From the NCBI RefSeq assembly GCF_011300455.1, contig NZ_CP049869.1, forward strand, positions 310,001 to 374,000: DNA of 64,000 bases. The letters run 5' to 3'. Below the pieces are notes generated by a model that was not told the DNA's origin, did no database searches, and worked only from the letters and a program-made list of their open reading frames with translations. A program made the translations under genes and the position numbers. The stretch is from Sphingomonas piscis (GTDB lineage: Bacteria; Pseudomonadota; Alphaproteobacteria; Sphingomonadales; Sphingomonadaceae). Within the stretch, counting starts at the first letter, position 1; the number at the start of each line of letters is the position of its first letter. Positions 1-8,713 of this stretch are shown here, piece after piece.

Positions 1-1708
1 TGAAGCTGCGCGCCCAAGACGCATAGGTGCTGATGTTCGGGCTCCAGCGGTACTGGATGCTGGCCGAGCCGGTAAGCGCGTTGAACTTGCGCTTGAACGG
101 CTCGTCGAAAATGAACAGCGGCCCACCCTCGGATGTCGCCAGCGTCGGCAGCGGGTCCGGGTCGGGAAGCGTCGCCGGAAACAGGTTCAGCACCGTCCCC
201 TGGTAGCGCTTGCGGTCCGTGGTGTAGCGGAGGCCGCCGCTGATCTCGAGGCCATCCGTCGGCTTGACGCTGACTTGCCCGAACCCAGCGAGGGACTCCG
301 TCTTGAGATTCGATAGCTGCAGGTCGCGCGACCCGGGGCCGCCGGCGAGGATCGAAGCTATGACCGGGGGCGCAGGCGGAAACGCAAGCGGCACGGTCGC
401 GCGCTCGTCCGTCTTCTCATTGAAGTAGTACGCACCAAAAATCGCGGACCAGATGCCGCTTTCCAGGTCGAGTTGCGCTTCCTGGCTGAACTGCTTCGAT
501 TGGGCGGCAACGTCGGTGGTGATCAACGTAAGCGGCGTGTTGTCGGCGTCGCGAATGCCGCGCGATTGAGTGTTGCGGTAGGCGGAGATGAGCTTGATCG
601 CCGCGACATCGCTCAGGCGATAATTGGCCGTCGCGGCTAGACCCCAGACTTCGGAGTCACTCCGCACAGGGGCGTTGCCGCCGTTCCGGAATGGCCCGCG
701 CTCCTGCAGGTCGTTGGCGCAGCGATCATCGTCGATCATCGGGACATTCGGCGGACCACGACGGGGACCAGCAGCCGGTGCAAACGGGATGGTCGCTCCC
801 GGGCAACCTGCTCCGACGCTTGCGATTGCGGCGACCGGTGCCTGCTCATTGATCCCCGCGAACACGAACGGAGCGCCATTCTCCTTGCGCTTGCTGTAGT
901 CGCCGCGAAGGAACAGGTCGAACGCGGGTGACGGTTCCCACTTCAGCGCGGCGTTAAACTGTCGGCTGTTATCGTCCCCGAGGTCGAGTCCGTCGAAGTC
1001 GCGGATGACGTAGCCGTCGCGCTTGCGGAACCCCGCGGAGACGCGCGCGGCCATGGTGCTGGCAATCGGGATGTTGAGCGCTGCGAAGCCTTCGCGCAGA
1101 CTATCGGCGCCGACGCGCAGCCGTCCGCGCCCGCTCCACTCGCCGATGATCGGCTGCTGCGTGCGGACGAGAATGGCACCGCCAATCGTGTTGCGGCCGA
1201 ACAAGGTGCCCTGCGGTCCGCGCAGCACCTCGACACCGGCGATGTCGCCGAAGTCGATGGCGCCGCCGACCGCGCGTCCAAGATAGACTTCGTCGAGGTA
1301 GATGCCGACACCCGGATCCACGGCCGCGGTCGGATCGACTTGGCCCACGCCGCGGATGAAGACGACGGATGACGCATTGTTGCCCGACAGCTGTCCGGCC
1401 GGCTTGAACTGGAGGCTGGGCGTGACCCGCTCCAGGTCCTGCGTCTGCTGGATTTGTCGGTCTTCCAGTACCTGCGCGGTGAAGGCGCTGACGGCGACGG
1501 GCGTGTCCTGAAGCCGCTCGTTTCGGCGCCGGGCAGTGACGACGATTTCCTGTGGGTTGGCATCCCTGGCCTGTGGGTCCGCTGCGACGTCCGCCGCACT
1601 TGCAGCCGTGTCCTGAGACCATGCCGCAGATGGCAGAGCCAACGAAGCAAAAACGCCCGCCACACCACAGAACAGACGAGCGCGTGAGCGCCGAAGACCT
1701 TCAGCCAT
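1..1708 (-). CDS. TonB-dependent receptor, partial (C-terminus beyond window)
   Basis: An outer-membrane TonB-dependent receptor whose open frame runs off the left edge after about 569 codons. The ATG at 1708 follows a good ribosome site (GGGAGGA). It begins with a signal peptide ending near ALPSAAWSQ, then a TonB-box-like EIVVTARRR segment and a plug domain with the usual VEVLRGPQGTLFGRNTIGG motif around residues 120-140. Later segments such as STYASWARSF are typical of barrel strands. It lies downstream of the twelve-gene minus-strand operon but has its own 89-bp leader with a TTGACA-like box, so it may be transcribed separately. The ligand cannot be told from sequence; the neighbourhood suggests an organic acid or ester and not a siderophore. 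Confidence 0.9.
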   Translation of the reverse strand, partial: MAEGLRRSRARLFCGVAGVFASLALPSAAWSQDTAASAADVAADPQARDANPQEIVVTARRRNERLQDTPVAVSAFTAQVLEDRQIQQTQDLERVTPSLQFKPAGQLSGNNASSVVFIRGVGQVDPTAAVDPGVGIYLDEVYLGRAVGGAIDFGDIAGVEVLRGPQGTLFGRNTIGGAILVRTQQPIIGEWSGRGRLRVGADSLREGFAALNIPIASTMAARVSAGFRKRDGYVIRDFDGLDLGDDNSRQFNAALKWEPSPAFDLFLRGDYSKRKENGAPFVFAGINEQAPVAAIASVGAGCPGATIPFAPAAGPRRGPPNVPMIDDDRCANDLQERGPFRNGGNAPVRSDSEVWGLAATANYRLSDVAAIKLISAYRNTQSRGIRDADNTPLTLITTDVAAQSKQFSQEAQLDLESGIWSAIFGAYYFNEKTDERATVPLAFPPAPPVIASILAGGPGSRDLQLSNLKTESLAGFGQVSVKPTDGLEISGGLRYTTDRKRYQGTVLNLFPATLPDPDPLPTLATSEGGPLFIFDEPFKRKFNALTGSASIQYRWSPNISTYASWARSF

Positions 1709-1772
1709 GAAATCCTCCCTGCGGGGTTGTTGTCACCCCGTCAGGTTGGAAGCTCGCATCGCGATTTGTTTC

Positions 1773-1788
1773 TGTCAATAACTGTTAT
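1773..1788 (-). promoter_or_regulatory. Putative promoter box and palindrome upstream of the TBDR
   Basis: On the minus strand a TTGACA hexamer (1773-1778) abuts a perfect palindrome ATAAC-T-GTTAT (1778-1788). The matching -10 region about 17 bp downstream is poor. The neighbouring MarR-family gene ends at 1798, so this could be its operator controlling the receptor. The assignment is inferred from position and symmetry only. Confidence 0.35.
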
Positions 1789-1797
1789 GCTGGTTAC

Positions 1798-2265
1798 CTA
1801 TTCCGCCCCGCCCTGCAACTTGTGAAGAAGCCGCCCGAGCTCCGCACGTTCGTGCTGATTCAGACAGGCGGCAAAGCGACGGTCATGCGCAAGGACACGT
1901 GTCCTCAGATCGGCCAACAGCGCATTCCCGGTCTCGGTGAGATTGATGCCAAAGGAACGGCGATCGATCGTGCTGGTGCGCCGTTCGACACACCCCCTTC
2001 CCTGCCAATAGTCGATAGCAAGCGTCACGGCCGATCGCGAGAGCTGCAACGCCTCCGCGAGTTGCACCTGTTGCAAGCCAGGATTGGCGCCGATCAGTTC
2101 CAGCAACGAATAGCGCAGCGGCGTTATTGAGCGGTCCCCGACGGCACGCTGAAAATCGGCATCCCCGCTGAAGTTTGCGCGCGCCACTGCGTGCGACAGC
2201 AGTTCACCGAGCAGCCCGGGGTCGACGGCCGTGCCGCCGCCGATGCGAGGATCGCTAAATCCCAC
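1798..2265 (-). CDS. MarR-family transcriptional regulator
   Basis: A 155-residue protein of the usual MarR length. A winged helix-turn-helix spans roughly residues 55-115 (LQQVQLAEALQLSRSAVTLA for the helix-turn-helix, then a basic wing around RRTSTIDRRSF). The start is GTG at 2265, overlapping the end of the upstream CoA-transferase gene by 11 nt, which implies translational coupling as the last gene of the long operon. MarR proteins usually bind small aromatic or carboxylate ligands and repress nearby catabolic genes. The palindrome at 1778-1788, just downstream in front of the next receptor gene, is a candidate target. Ligand unknown. Confidence 0.85.
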   Translation of the reverse strand: MGFSDPRIGGGTAVDPGLLGELLSHAVARANFSGDADFQRAVGDRSITPLRYSLLELIGANPGLQQVQLAEALQLSRSAVTLAIDYWQGRGCVERRTSTIDRRSFGINLTETGNALLADLRTRVLAHDRRFAACLNQHERAELGRLLHKLQGGAE

Positions 2266-3406
2266 TGCCGAGCCACTCCAATATCTCCTCGCGGTGCTCG
2301 TCGAGCTTCGGCGGCCGACCCTTCGTCTGTGCTCCCTCAGGCTGCAACCGGAAGCCGGGACCAGGAATGGTCATCCCGTCCGATCCGTTCGGCAAATCGA
2401 GGTTGAGCATGGACTCCGCCCGGGCGAGCTTCGCGGCTTCATCGACGCCGCGCACCATGCCGCAGGGAATGCCCTCGCGGCTCATCACCCGTTCCCAATC
2501 CGCCGCATCCCGCTTGACGAGTTCGGCCGCCACTAGGGCATACAGCGCGTCGAAATGCTCGATCTGCCCGGCACGAGTCGCAAACCGCGGGTCCTGCAGC
2601 CAGTTCTCCCGGCCAAGCAGCCGCGCCAGAAGCGCGAATTGACGCGGCTGGACCACACCAAGCGAGATCTGGCGGCCATCGCGCGCGGTGAACAGCGAGG
2701 CGGTCGGAAGTCCGCTGTAGCCGGTGTTGCCCATGCGCGGCATCGGCTTGCCGGTCGCGAAATAGGGCGTCACCGCCGACGTCATGAAGGCTAGGCTGGC
2801 GTCGAGCATCGAGACATCGATGTAGCCGCCACCGCCGCCGTTCGCCTTGCGGAACAGTGCGGAGAGGATGGCGATCGCCGCCGTCTGTCCCGTCAGCGTG
2901 TCGACAATCGGAAAGCCGATGCGCATCGGCGGATCGCCATCGCCACCGCTCAGCATCATCATGCCGCTGGTCGCCTGGACGATATTGTCGATCGCCGGCC
3001 AGTCGCGTTGCGGCCCGTCCTGGCCATAGCCGGAAACCGAGCAGAAGACGATGTCCGGGTTGAAGGCGCAGACCTGCTCGTAGGAAAAGCCGAGCCTGCC
3101 GATCACGCCGGGGCGGAAGTTCTCAAGCAGCACGTCGGCGCGTTCGATGATGTCCCGCGCGATCTTGCGGTCCCCGTCATACTTGAGGTCGAGTGCGATC
3201 GACTTCTTGCCCGCATTCGCCGCGATAAAGGCGGCGCTCAGCCCACCGAGGCTCTCGTCGGCGCCATAGTTGCGGAAATTGTCGCCGCCCTTTGGCTCGA
3301 TCTTGATTACCTCGGCGCCAAGCAGCCAAAGCAGGTGGGAGGCGTAAGGCCCCGCCATGACATGGCTGAAATCGGCGACCCTGACGCCGGCGAGAGGCTT
3401 GCTCAT
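2255..3406 (-). CDS. Class III CoA-transferase (CaiB/BaiF family)
   Basis: A 383-residue enzyme expected to move CoA from one acyl-CoA to a free carboxylic acid in the cytoplasm. It shows the N-terminal PLAGVRVADFSHVMAGPYAS segment, the GAEVIKIEP nucleotide-binding strand, LLENFRPGV, and the catalytic aspartate in the FPIVDTLTGQTAA motif. The start at 3406 forms an ATGA overlap with the preceding esterase gene; a longer in-frame reading to 3457 would lengthen the overlap and lacks family similarity. Length is standard. Within the operon it probably activates or recycles the imported acid together with the fused CoA-transferase. Substrate specificity cannot be read from the sequence. Confidence 0.9.
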   Translation of the reverse strand: MSKPLAGVRVADFSHVMAGPYASHLLWLLGAEVIKIEPKGGDNFRNYGADESLGGLSAAFIAANAGKKSIALDLKYDGDRKIARDIIERADVLLENFRPGVIGRLGFSYEQVCAFNPDIVFCSVSGYGQDGPQRDWPAIDNIVQATSGMMMLSGGDGDPPMRIGFPIVDTLTGQTAAIAILSALFRKANGGGGGYIDVSMLDASLAFMTSAVTPYFATGKPMPRMGNTGYSGLPTASLFTARDGRQISLGVVQPRQFALLARLLGRENWLQDPRFATRAGQIEHFDALYALVAAELVKRDAADWERVMSREGIPCGMVRGVDEAAKLARAESMLNLDLPNGSDGMTIPGPGFRLQPEGAQTKGRPPKLDEHREEILEWLGSGI

Positions 3407-4323
3407 GGACGCTCCGGAAATTGCTTGCGCTGGACGGTCCAGCCGTAGGTAGTGCACAGGATGCAGTCAGGGCCGGTGAACCAGCGGCCGGCGCGCTTGT
3501 CGGCCTTCAGCTGCCAGTCGAGCCACTTGGCCCCAACCCGCGCCCAGTCACCGCCATTGGCGAGCGCGAAGGTGCCGCCGTGGCCTACGGGCAAGCTAGC
3601 CACCACGACGGGCAGGTGCTGGATGCGGTTGAAGTCGTCCATTCCATTGGGGAAAGCGACATCTTCCGGACCGCCGAGGATGTAGGCCACGGGTGTGTGC
3701 AGACTGCGAAGGTCCGACTTGCGGATGTTGACGCCGCTTCGGCCGGTGCCTGGACGCTCGTAGACGCCGCTGGCGAAGGCGACCACCGCGTCGACGCGCG
3801 GGTCGGCGCCGGCGGCCAATGCCTGTAGGCCTCCGCAGCTGTGACCCATCACCGCGACCCGCGACAGGTCGATACGCCGATACAGCGGATCGGAGCGCCG
3901 GGCGTTCGCCTGCGCCGCATAGTCGATGCCGCCGAGCAGCTGCGTAACGCTGGTCTCGTCGGCCGTGCGCGTTGGCGGCCCGGCCGGGGCCGTTGCAGCT
4001 GGCAGAGGGAGCCGTGCCGCCACCGGCGGCTCCTCCTTCGGTGCGCCATTGGCGATGACGATGTAGCCATGGCTCGCGATTTCACGAAGGAAACGTGCAG
4101 CGCTCAGCCCATTGTTGCGGCACCCACCATTGCCCCACAGCACCACCGGCATCCGCGCACGTGGCGGAGTGACCGGCCGGAACACGGTGTAGCCCGGCGC
4201 ATCCGCGCGCGCTTCTGAAACCGCCGGGTAAGGTCCCGTGCCCGACGGCGCCCCGACCTGCCGCATCTGGGCAGTGGCGCTTACCGGAATGGCAATTGCC
4301 AGCAACGCAATCAGCCGCATCAT
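3403..4323 (-). CDS. Secreted alpha/beta hydrolase (chlorophyllase/PET-hydrolase-like esterase)
   Basis: A 306-residue alpha/beta-hydrolase with a signal peptide (MMRLIALLAIAIPVSATAQ), so probably periplasmic. The nucleophile elbow is GHSCGG, the oxyanion region reads VVLWGNGGCRNNG, and a candidate catalytic histidine lies in PVGHGGTFA. The start chosen at 4323 gives a 4-nt ATGA overlap with dctP; a second ATG follows immediately. The ORF can be extended five codons upstream, but that spoils the signal peptide. Several cysteines near the C-terminus (CILC) may form disulfides. In the operon it likely cleaves an ester before the acid is carried in by the TRAP system. Exact ester unknown. Confidence 0.85.
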   Translation of the reverse strand: MMRLIALLAIAIPVSATAQMRQVGAPSGTGPYPAVSEARADAPGYTVFRPVTPPRARMPVVLWGNGGCRNNGLSAARFLREIASHGYIVIANGAPKEEPPVAARLPLPAATAPAGPPTRTADETSVTQLLGGIDYAAQANARRSDPLYRRIDLSRVAVMGHSCGGLQALAAGADPRVDAVVAFASGVYERPGTGRSGVNIRKSDLRSLHTPVAYILGGPEDVAFPNGMDDFNRIQHLPVVVASLPVGHGGTFALANGGDWARVGAKWLDWQLKADKRAGRWFTGPDCILCTTYGWTVQRKQFPERP

Positions 4324-5349
4324 TGAGCTCCTCGGCAACGGATGTCATCGCGTCCGGCGATGCTCGCCCGAACCGTTCGGAAGGCACGTGTGCCGTCGAT
4401 ACCGAATGCGGACAGGCCAGCGGCGTTGCGCTCCGCATCTGCGAGGTACAGACGGTTGAACCGTTGTTGCTCGGCTTCCGCCATCGGCACGATCGCCACA
4501 CCCTTCTTCCGTGCGGCGTCGAGCCCCCGCGTCGCGCCCGCTTCGACTTCCTTGGCGAGCGCGGCTTCCCAGACCGCAGTGGATACCTCCAGCACGCGGC
4601 GGTCCTCCGGACTCAGCCTGTTCCAGACGCGCGCGCCCATCGCGCGGGCGGGATAGGCACCGCGCGGCACGGCCAGCGTGTTGAAATGCTTGGCGACCTC
4701 GGCAAAGTGGAGGGCGGCGAAGGTGTCGGCAGGCGCGACCACACCGTCGATCACGCCCTTGGCCATTGCCGAGTAAACCTCTCCCATTGGCATGTTGACC
4801 GGGTCGGCACCGAGGCCATCGAGGACGGTGAGGAGCTCGCTCGGTGCGCGAAGCCGGAGGCCGCGTAGATCCTCCAGGCGGCGGATGGGGCGGTCGCGGG
4901 TGACGATTCCCGGGAGCGAGCCGCCCTGGACTGCAAGGACCTTCAGCCCCTTGAGCTCGGTCTGGACCTGCGGATCGGCGGCCTCGAGACAGCGATAGAC
5001 CTGCACCTGCGCCGGCACGCTGTAAACGCCGCTGTAGAAGCCGGACTGCGTTCGAATGAGATGGGTCCCGCCGCGAACATAGATTGGCGTGATCAGGCCG
5101 ATGTCGGCAACGCCGTGCCGAAGCTCCTCCATCGACATTTCTGACGACAGCAGACCCCGGACCAGATCGGGCGGATGCGCAGGCGCCCGCCCGAGCGCTG
5201 CTCGACGAATTTCATCCACGTCTGGTCAGCGCGGCTGAACGGGTGCCCCGGCGCATAAGGCGTCGCGTAGACCAGCTCCGTCACCCCTGGGGCACCTGCC
5301 GCTGGCACGCGCCAAGCAGAAGAAGGAGGAGAAGCGCGACGAACCTCAT
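4320..5349 (-). pseudogene. dctP: TRAP transporter solute-binding protein DctP, frame broken twice as given
   Basis: The product would be the solute-binding protein of the TRAP transporter encoded a few genes upstream. Three frames hold consecutive parts: a lipoprotein signal (MRFVALLLLLLLGAC, ATG at 5349), then VTELVYATPYAPGHPF to RLRIRPIWSG, then LLSSEMSMEEL onward to the stop at 4320. Adding one G to each of two G4 runs (near 5285 and at 5155-5158) joins them into a 343-residue protein of normal DctP length with the family features GSLPGIVTRDRPIRRLEDLRG and PMGEVYSAMAKGVIDG. The ATG at 5349 overlaps the upstream stop as ATGA, as at the neighbouring junctions. Both breaks look like homopolymer miscounts; if real, the transporter lacks its binding protein. 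Confidence 0.8.
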
Positions 5350-6632
5350 GCAAGGCCCCGAGAGGTCAGGAAGTCGGCGACGATGCCGACCATCTTGTCG
5401 TGGTCCCAGTTCTTCGCATCGACCATGTCGGCATCAAGGGCGAGCACGGGCACGCCGGCGGCCTCAAGCGAAGCGGCGGTGAGCTTGGTGCCGGACTGCG
5501 ACAGCCGGTTGTCCGGCGGAAGAAGCACCATCGCTGCGTCGATACCGCACCGTTCCGCCTCGCTCGTCATCCAGCCGTTCATCCACGGTGGCAGGTGAAG
5601 AACTTCGTTCATCGAGCAGATGCGGCTGGACAGCGCGTCCATCGGCGCATCGCCGAAGTCGCGGATATATTGGGGACCGGTGAACGGCAGGTACATCGAC
5701 CAGACGAACACGGCGCCCATCCTTTCCTCCAGCGCCTGGTAGAAGCCTGGGTCGTGCCACAAGCCTGCACCGATCCACATCAGGCGCACCCGCTCGTTGG
5801 TTGCAGCGCCCAGACCGCCCGCGACCCGCTCCAAGACTTCGTCCCGGAACTTGCGCGCATGATCCACCGCCCAATCGGAGCCCCGATGCCATTGCGGGAT
5901 CATGGTGTTGGACATCTGCTCGGCGATCGAAACGGGGCATGGCCGCGCCTTGCCGATCGCTTGCGCCGCTTCCCAAAGGTACGTTTCCTGCTCGTTGATC
6001 CGCTCCATCAGATGATGGAGCTTGGCATCCTCGAACTTACGGCCAGTGCGGTTCTCCAGCAGGGTGATGAGGTCCCGCATTTCTTCGACCAGCAAGGCGA
6101 TGCGATCCGCGTCGTAGACGTCCCGCCATTCCGTGTTGGACCGCGCGAACCATTGCGGGTCCTTGTGTGGCCAGGCGGGCGCTTCCAACGGGAAGAACTC
6201 CGATCCGAGCGCCTTTGCCCATTGTCCGAACACATGCTGGATGCAGTCGCAGGTCAGTCGCGCCACCAGCACCGTCGGCTTGGGAAGGCCGCCCCAAGGC
6301 GCCGTTGCGGGATCATTGGCGAGCGTGCAGGCGAAGCCAAGCGAGCAATATTTGCAGCTGTTTGCCGGATAGCCCCCGTCGGCCAGCACCTGAAAGTAGC
6401 GTCCGGACAATTGCTTGGCCGCGATATAGGCCGACCACCATTGATTGGTGACGATCGGGATATCCATCACATGAAAGATTTCATGCGGGGTGTCGGCCTG
6501 CACGATGGCAAATGGCTCGCCGTCGTCCACTACGCGCTTACGAAGCTCGGCACCGAAGGCCTTCTGGTATGCGTTTGCCTCCGCCGTACAGGCCAAGGTC
6601 TTGCGGATCCGCGTTCCCTGACCCTCGCTCAC
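5346..6632 (-). CDS. 2-hydroxyacyl-CoA dehydratase / benzoyl-CoA reductase family subunit (HgdB/BcrB-like)
   Basis: A 428-residue member of the HGD-D family, whose studied members are iron-sulfur enzymes that dehydrate 2-hydroxyacyl-CoA or reduce benzoyl-CoA after ATP-driven electron injection. Visible features are cysteine-containing segments CKYCSLGFAC and LTCDCIQHVFGQW in the first half and a conserved-looking RLMWIGAGLWHDPGFYQAL stretch around residue 310. The start is GTG at 6632 in a GTGA overlap with the fused CoA-transferase gene; the open frame extends further upstream but only as antisense-like low-complexity sequence. The partner subunit is two genes upstream (8710-9591). No activator ATPase is encoded in the window. 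Reaction and substrate are inferred at family level only. Confidence 0.8.
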   Translation of the reverse strand: MSEGQGTRIRKTLACTAEANAYQKAFGAELRKRVVDDGEPFAIVQADTPHEIFHVMDIPIVTNQWWSAYIAAKQLSGRYFQVLADGGYPANSCKYCSLGFACTLANDPATAPWGGLPKPTVLVARLTCDCIQHVFGQWAKALGSEFFPLEAPAWPHKDPQWFARSNTEWRDVYDADRIALLVEEMRDLITLLENRTGRKFEDAKLHHLMERINEQETYLWEAAQAIGKARPCPVSIAEQMSNTMIPQWHRGSDWAVDHARKFRDEVLERVAGGLGAATNERVRLMWIGAGLWHDPGFYQALEERMGAVFVWSMYLPFTGPQYIRDFGDAPMDALSSRICSMNEVLHLPPWMNGWMTSEAERCGIDAAMVLLPPDNRLSQSGTKLTAASLEAAGVPVLALDADMVDAKNWDHDKMVGIVADFLTSRGLA

Positions 6633-8713
6633 TCGAACACTCCTGATTGCCTGAGCGCGTCGACCTGCGCCTGCGATAGCCCGCAAAGGGTGCGCGCGAT
6701 TTCCTCGGAATGCTCGCCCATCCTGGGCGCGCGGAAAGGCTGCTGCCGGTCCCGCGACAAGGTGATGGGCGTAGCCACATGGCCGAACGGCCCCAGCAGC
6801 GGATGGTCGAGGGTCACAAGAGCCTCGCGGTGCGCGATCTGCGGGTCGCACTCGATCAGGTCCTCCGCGTCCTGAACGACGCCGGCGGCTACGCCTGCGG
6901 CCTGCAGTTGCACCGCAATGGAATGGTCGTCGCGCTCGGCACACCATTGCGCGACATCGGGACCAGTGATCGCATTCAGCCGCGCACGATCCATCGCATC
7001 GAACAGGCTGATGGCGACCCAGCGATCTTCGCCAGCGGCCTTGAACACGTCCTGAAACAACACTTGACGGTCCGCATTGCCGCTCCGCTGCGGACGGTCG
7101 CCCGCCCTTGCGGCAGCAATATAGTCGCGCATCTGCTGCACGCAGATTTCGTACATGGACGCATCGATGTGGCAGCCGCGCCCTGTTTCCCGCCGATGCT
7201 GGAGCGCCGCCGCGACGTTGGCAGCCATGACGTAAGGCACGATGACATCGCCGTACGGCACCGCCCCCGGAATGACGGGATCGCGGTCCGGGTATCCGGT
7301 CAGGTACGTGCGACCGGACAGCGCGCCGCCGGTGCCGTCAACGCCCCATTCCTGCGCCAGTGGTCCGGTCTGACCGAAGACGCTGCCGGACACCATGACA
7401 ATCCCGGGGTTGCGCTCGGCCAACCGGTCATAGTCCAGCCCAAGCTTCGCCATGGTGCCCGGCGAGAAGTTCTCGACGACGACATCGGCCCAGTCGATCA
7501 ACGGGTCCAAAATGTCCCTAGCGCCCGGCGCTTTCATGTTGAGCGACAGGCTTCGCTTGGAACTATTAAGGTGCGCGAACCAGGGCTTGTCATCGAACTC
7601 GCCCGCTTTGGAGGCGGAGACTTGCACGTCCATGCGCGACAGGTCGGGCCGGGTGCGGCTCTCCACCTTAACGATGTCCGCACCCAGGTCTCCAAGCGTC
7701 TTGGTGGTGATCGATCCGACCAGCGCCCAGGCAAAGTCCAGCACGCGAACACCCGCGAGTGGACCCGGTCGATCGCCCGTGTGCACGGCCGGCGCGGCCG
7801 CACTGCTTCCCTCGCGGATGGTAGCAAACCGCTCCGGCAATCCGGAGGGCGTGTCGAAGAAGGCGCGCGCCTTGAGGTGCGGGTCGGCGAGTACGTCTGC
7901 CGGTTCGTTGACGACACACGCATTGATTCCGCGGCGGCGGCCTTCGGTTGCGATCTCGGCCTTGGTGCGAGTGACGAAGAAGGCGGCGATCGCGGTCTCC
8001 CACTCGGCGCGCGTCTCCGCCGGCAAGGTCGAGCGGTTGTACTTCAGCCAGTCCGTGCCGCGGAGCGGATTGTCGACGCCGACCTCGTCCATCCAGTCGG
8101 ACAGGCCTTGGTTCGCAGGCGCACCCAACCGGCCTGTCATCAGCGAGTGGAAGCACCAGCCATCGGCCAACTTCCAGATCGCCCGCACGGTCGCCTTGCC
8201 ATAGGCGAGCGCGCCACCGACGCGGTGAAGCTTTCGCTTGTCGAATTGCCAGACGAGGATGCCGTTGACGTTGCGGCTGAAGGCGACCTGCTGAATCGAA
8301 ACGTCGACATGCTGACCCTTGCCGTGCGTCCCGCGCGCATAGTGAGCGGCCATTGCGCCCGCAGCCGCCACCATGTCGGCGTGGAAGGTGCAGGCGTCTC
8401 CCGCTTCCTTCACCGGTGGCCGACCGGGCTCACCCGTGACCCGAAGCGCGCCGCCCATTGCCGATGCGATCAACTCGCCGCCTCGCCAGTCCGCGCGCGG
8501 GCCGTCGGAGCCGAAGGGTGTCACAGAAACGTGAATGGCGCGGTCGGGCACGTCGACGTCGCCGATGCGGTCGCGCCCGAGATCGTCGATGATGAAGGAG
8601 GCGTTCTCGACCGCCCCGTTCAGATCAGCGCCGAGCGACGCCAGGATGCGCGCCAGCGGCCGCTCCGCCATGTCGCCGAGCACGGCGACGCGATGTCCTG
8701 CAAGCGGCTTCAC
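6629..8713 (-). CDS. Tandem-fused class III CoA-transferase (two CaiB/BaiF modules)
   Basis: A 694-residue protein made of two CaiB/BaiF modules: residues 1-350 and about 355-694, each opening with PLAG(H/V)RV. The second module is complete, with GADIVKVES, VVENFSPGTMAKLGLDYD and an aspartate (about D489) aligned with the catalytic Asp of the family. In the first module the nucleotide-binding segment after GAD is lost and a threonine (about T109) falls at the catalytic position. Class III enzymes are interlocked dimers, so the fusion may form an internal pseudo-heterodimer with one active site. GTG start at 8713 overlaps the upstream stop as GTGA. It probably supplies the CoA thioester used by the dehydratase-like pair flanking it. 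Confidence 0.85.
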   Translation of the reverse strand: MKPLAGHRVAVLGDMAERPLARILASLGADLNGAVENASFIIDDLGRDRIGDVDVPDRAIHVSVTPFGSDGPRADWRGGELIASAMGGALRVTGEPGRPPVKEAGDACTFHADMVAAAGAMAAHYARGTHGKGQHVDVSIQQVAFSRNVNGILVWQFDKRKLHRVGGALAYGKATVRAIWKLADGWCFHSLMTGRLGAPANQGLSDWMDEVGVDNPLRGTDWLKYNRSTLPAETRAEWETAIAAFFVTRTKAEIATEGRRRGINACVVNEPADVLADPHLKARAFFDTPSGLPERFATIREGSSAAAPAVHTGDRPGPLAGVRVLDFAWALVGSITTKTLGDLGADIVKVESRTRPDLSRMDVQVSASKAGEFDDKPWFAHLNSSKRSLSLNMKAPGARDILDPLIDWADVVVENFSPGTMAKLGLDYDRLAERNPGIVMVSGSVFGQTGPLAQEWGVDGTGGALSGRTYLTGYPDRDPVIPGAVPYGDVIVPYVMAANVAAALQHRRETGRGCHIDASMYEICVQQMRDYIAAARAGDRPQRSGNADRQVLFQDVFKAAGEDRWVAISLFDAMDRARLNAITGPDVAQWCAERDDHSIAVQLQAAGVAAGVVQDAEDLIECDPQIAHREALVTLDHPLLGPFGHVATPITLSRDRQQPFRAPRMGEHSEEIARTLCGLSQAQVDALRQSGVFE

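Noticed and set aside
5155-5158. Programmed ribosomal frameshifting as explanation for the dctP breaks
   Set aside because: The runs are plain G4 tracts without a slippery heptamer or clear downstream structure, and the same break type hits unrelated genes, so a data error is simpler.
5400-6875. 491-codon plus-strand open frame
   Set aside because: Antisense shadow of the HGD-D family subunit; composition is Arg/His-rich with no recognisable domain.
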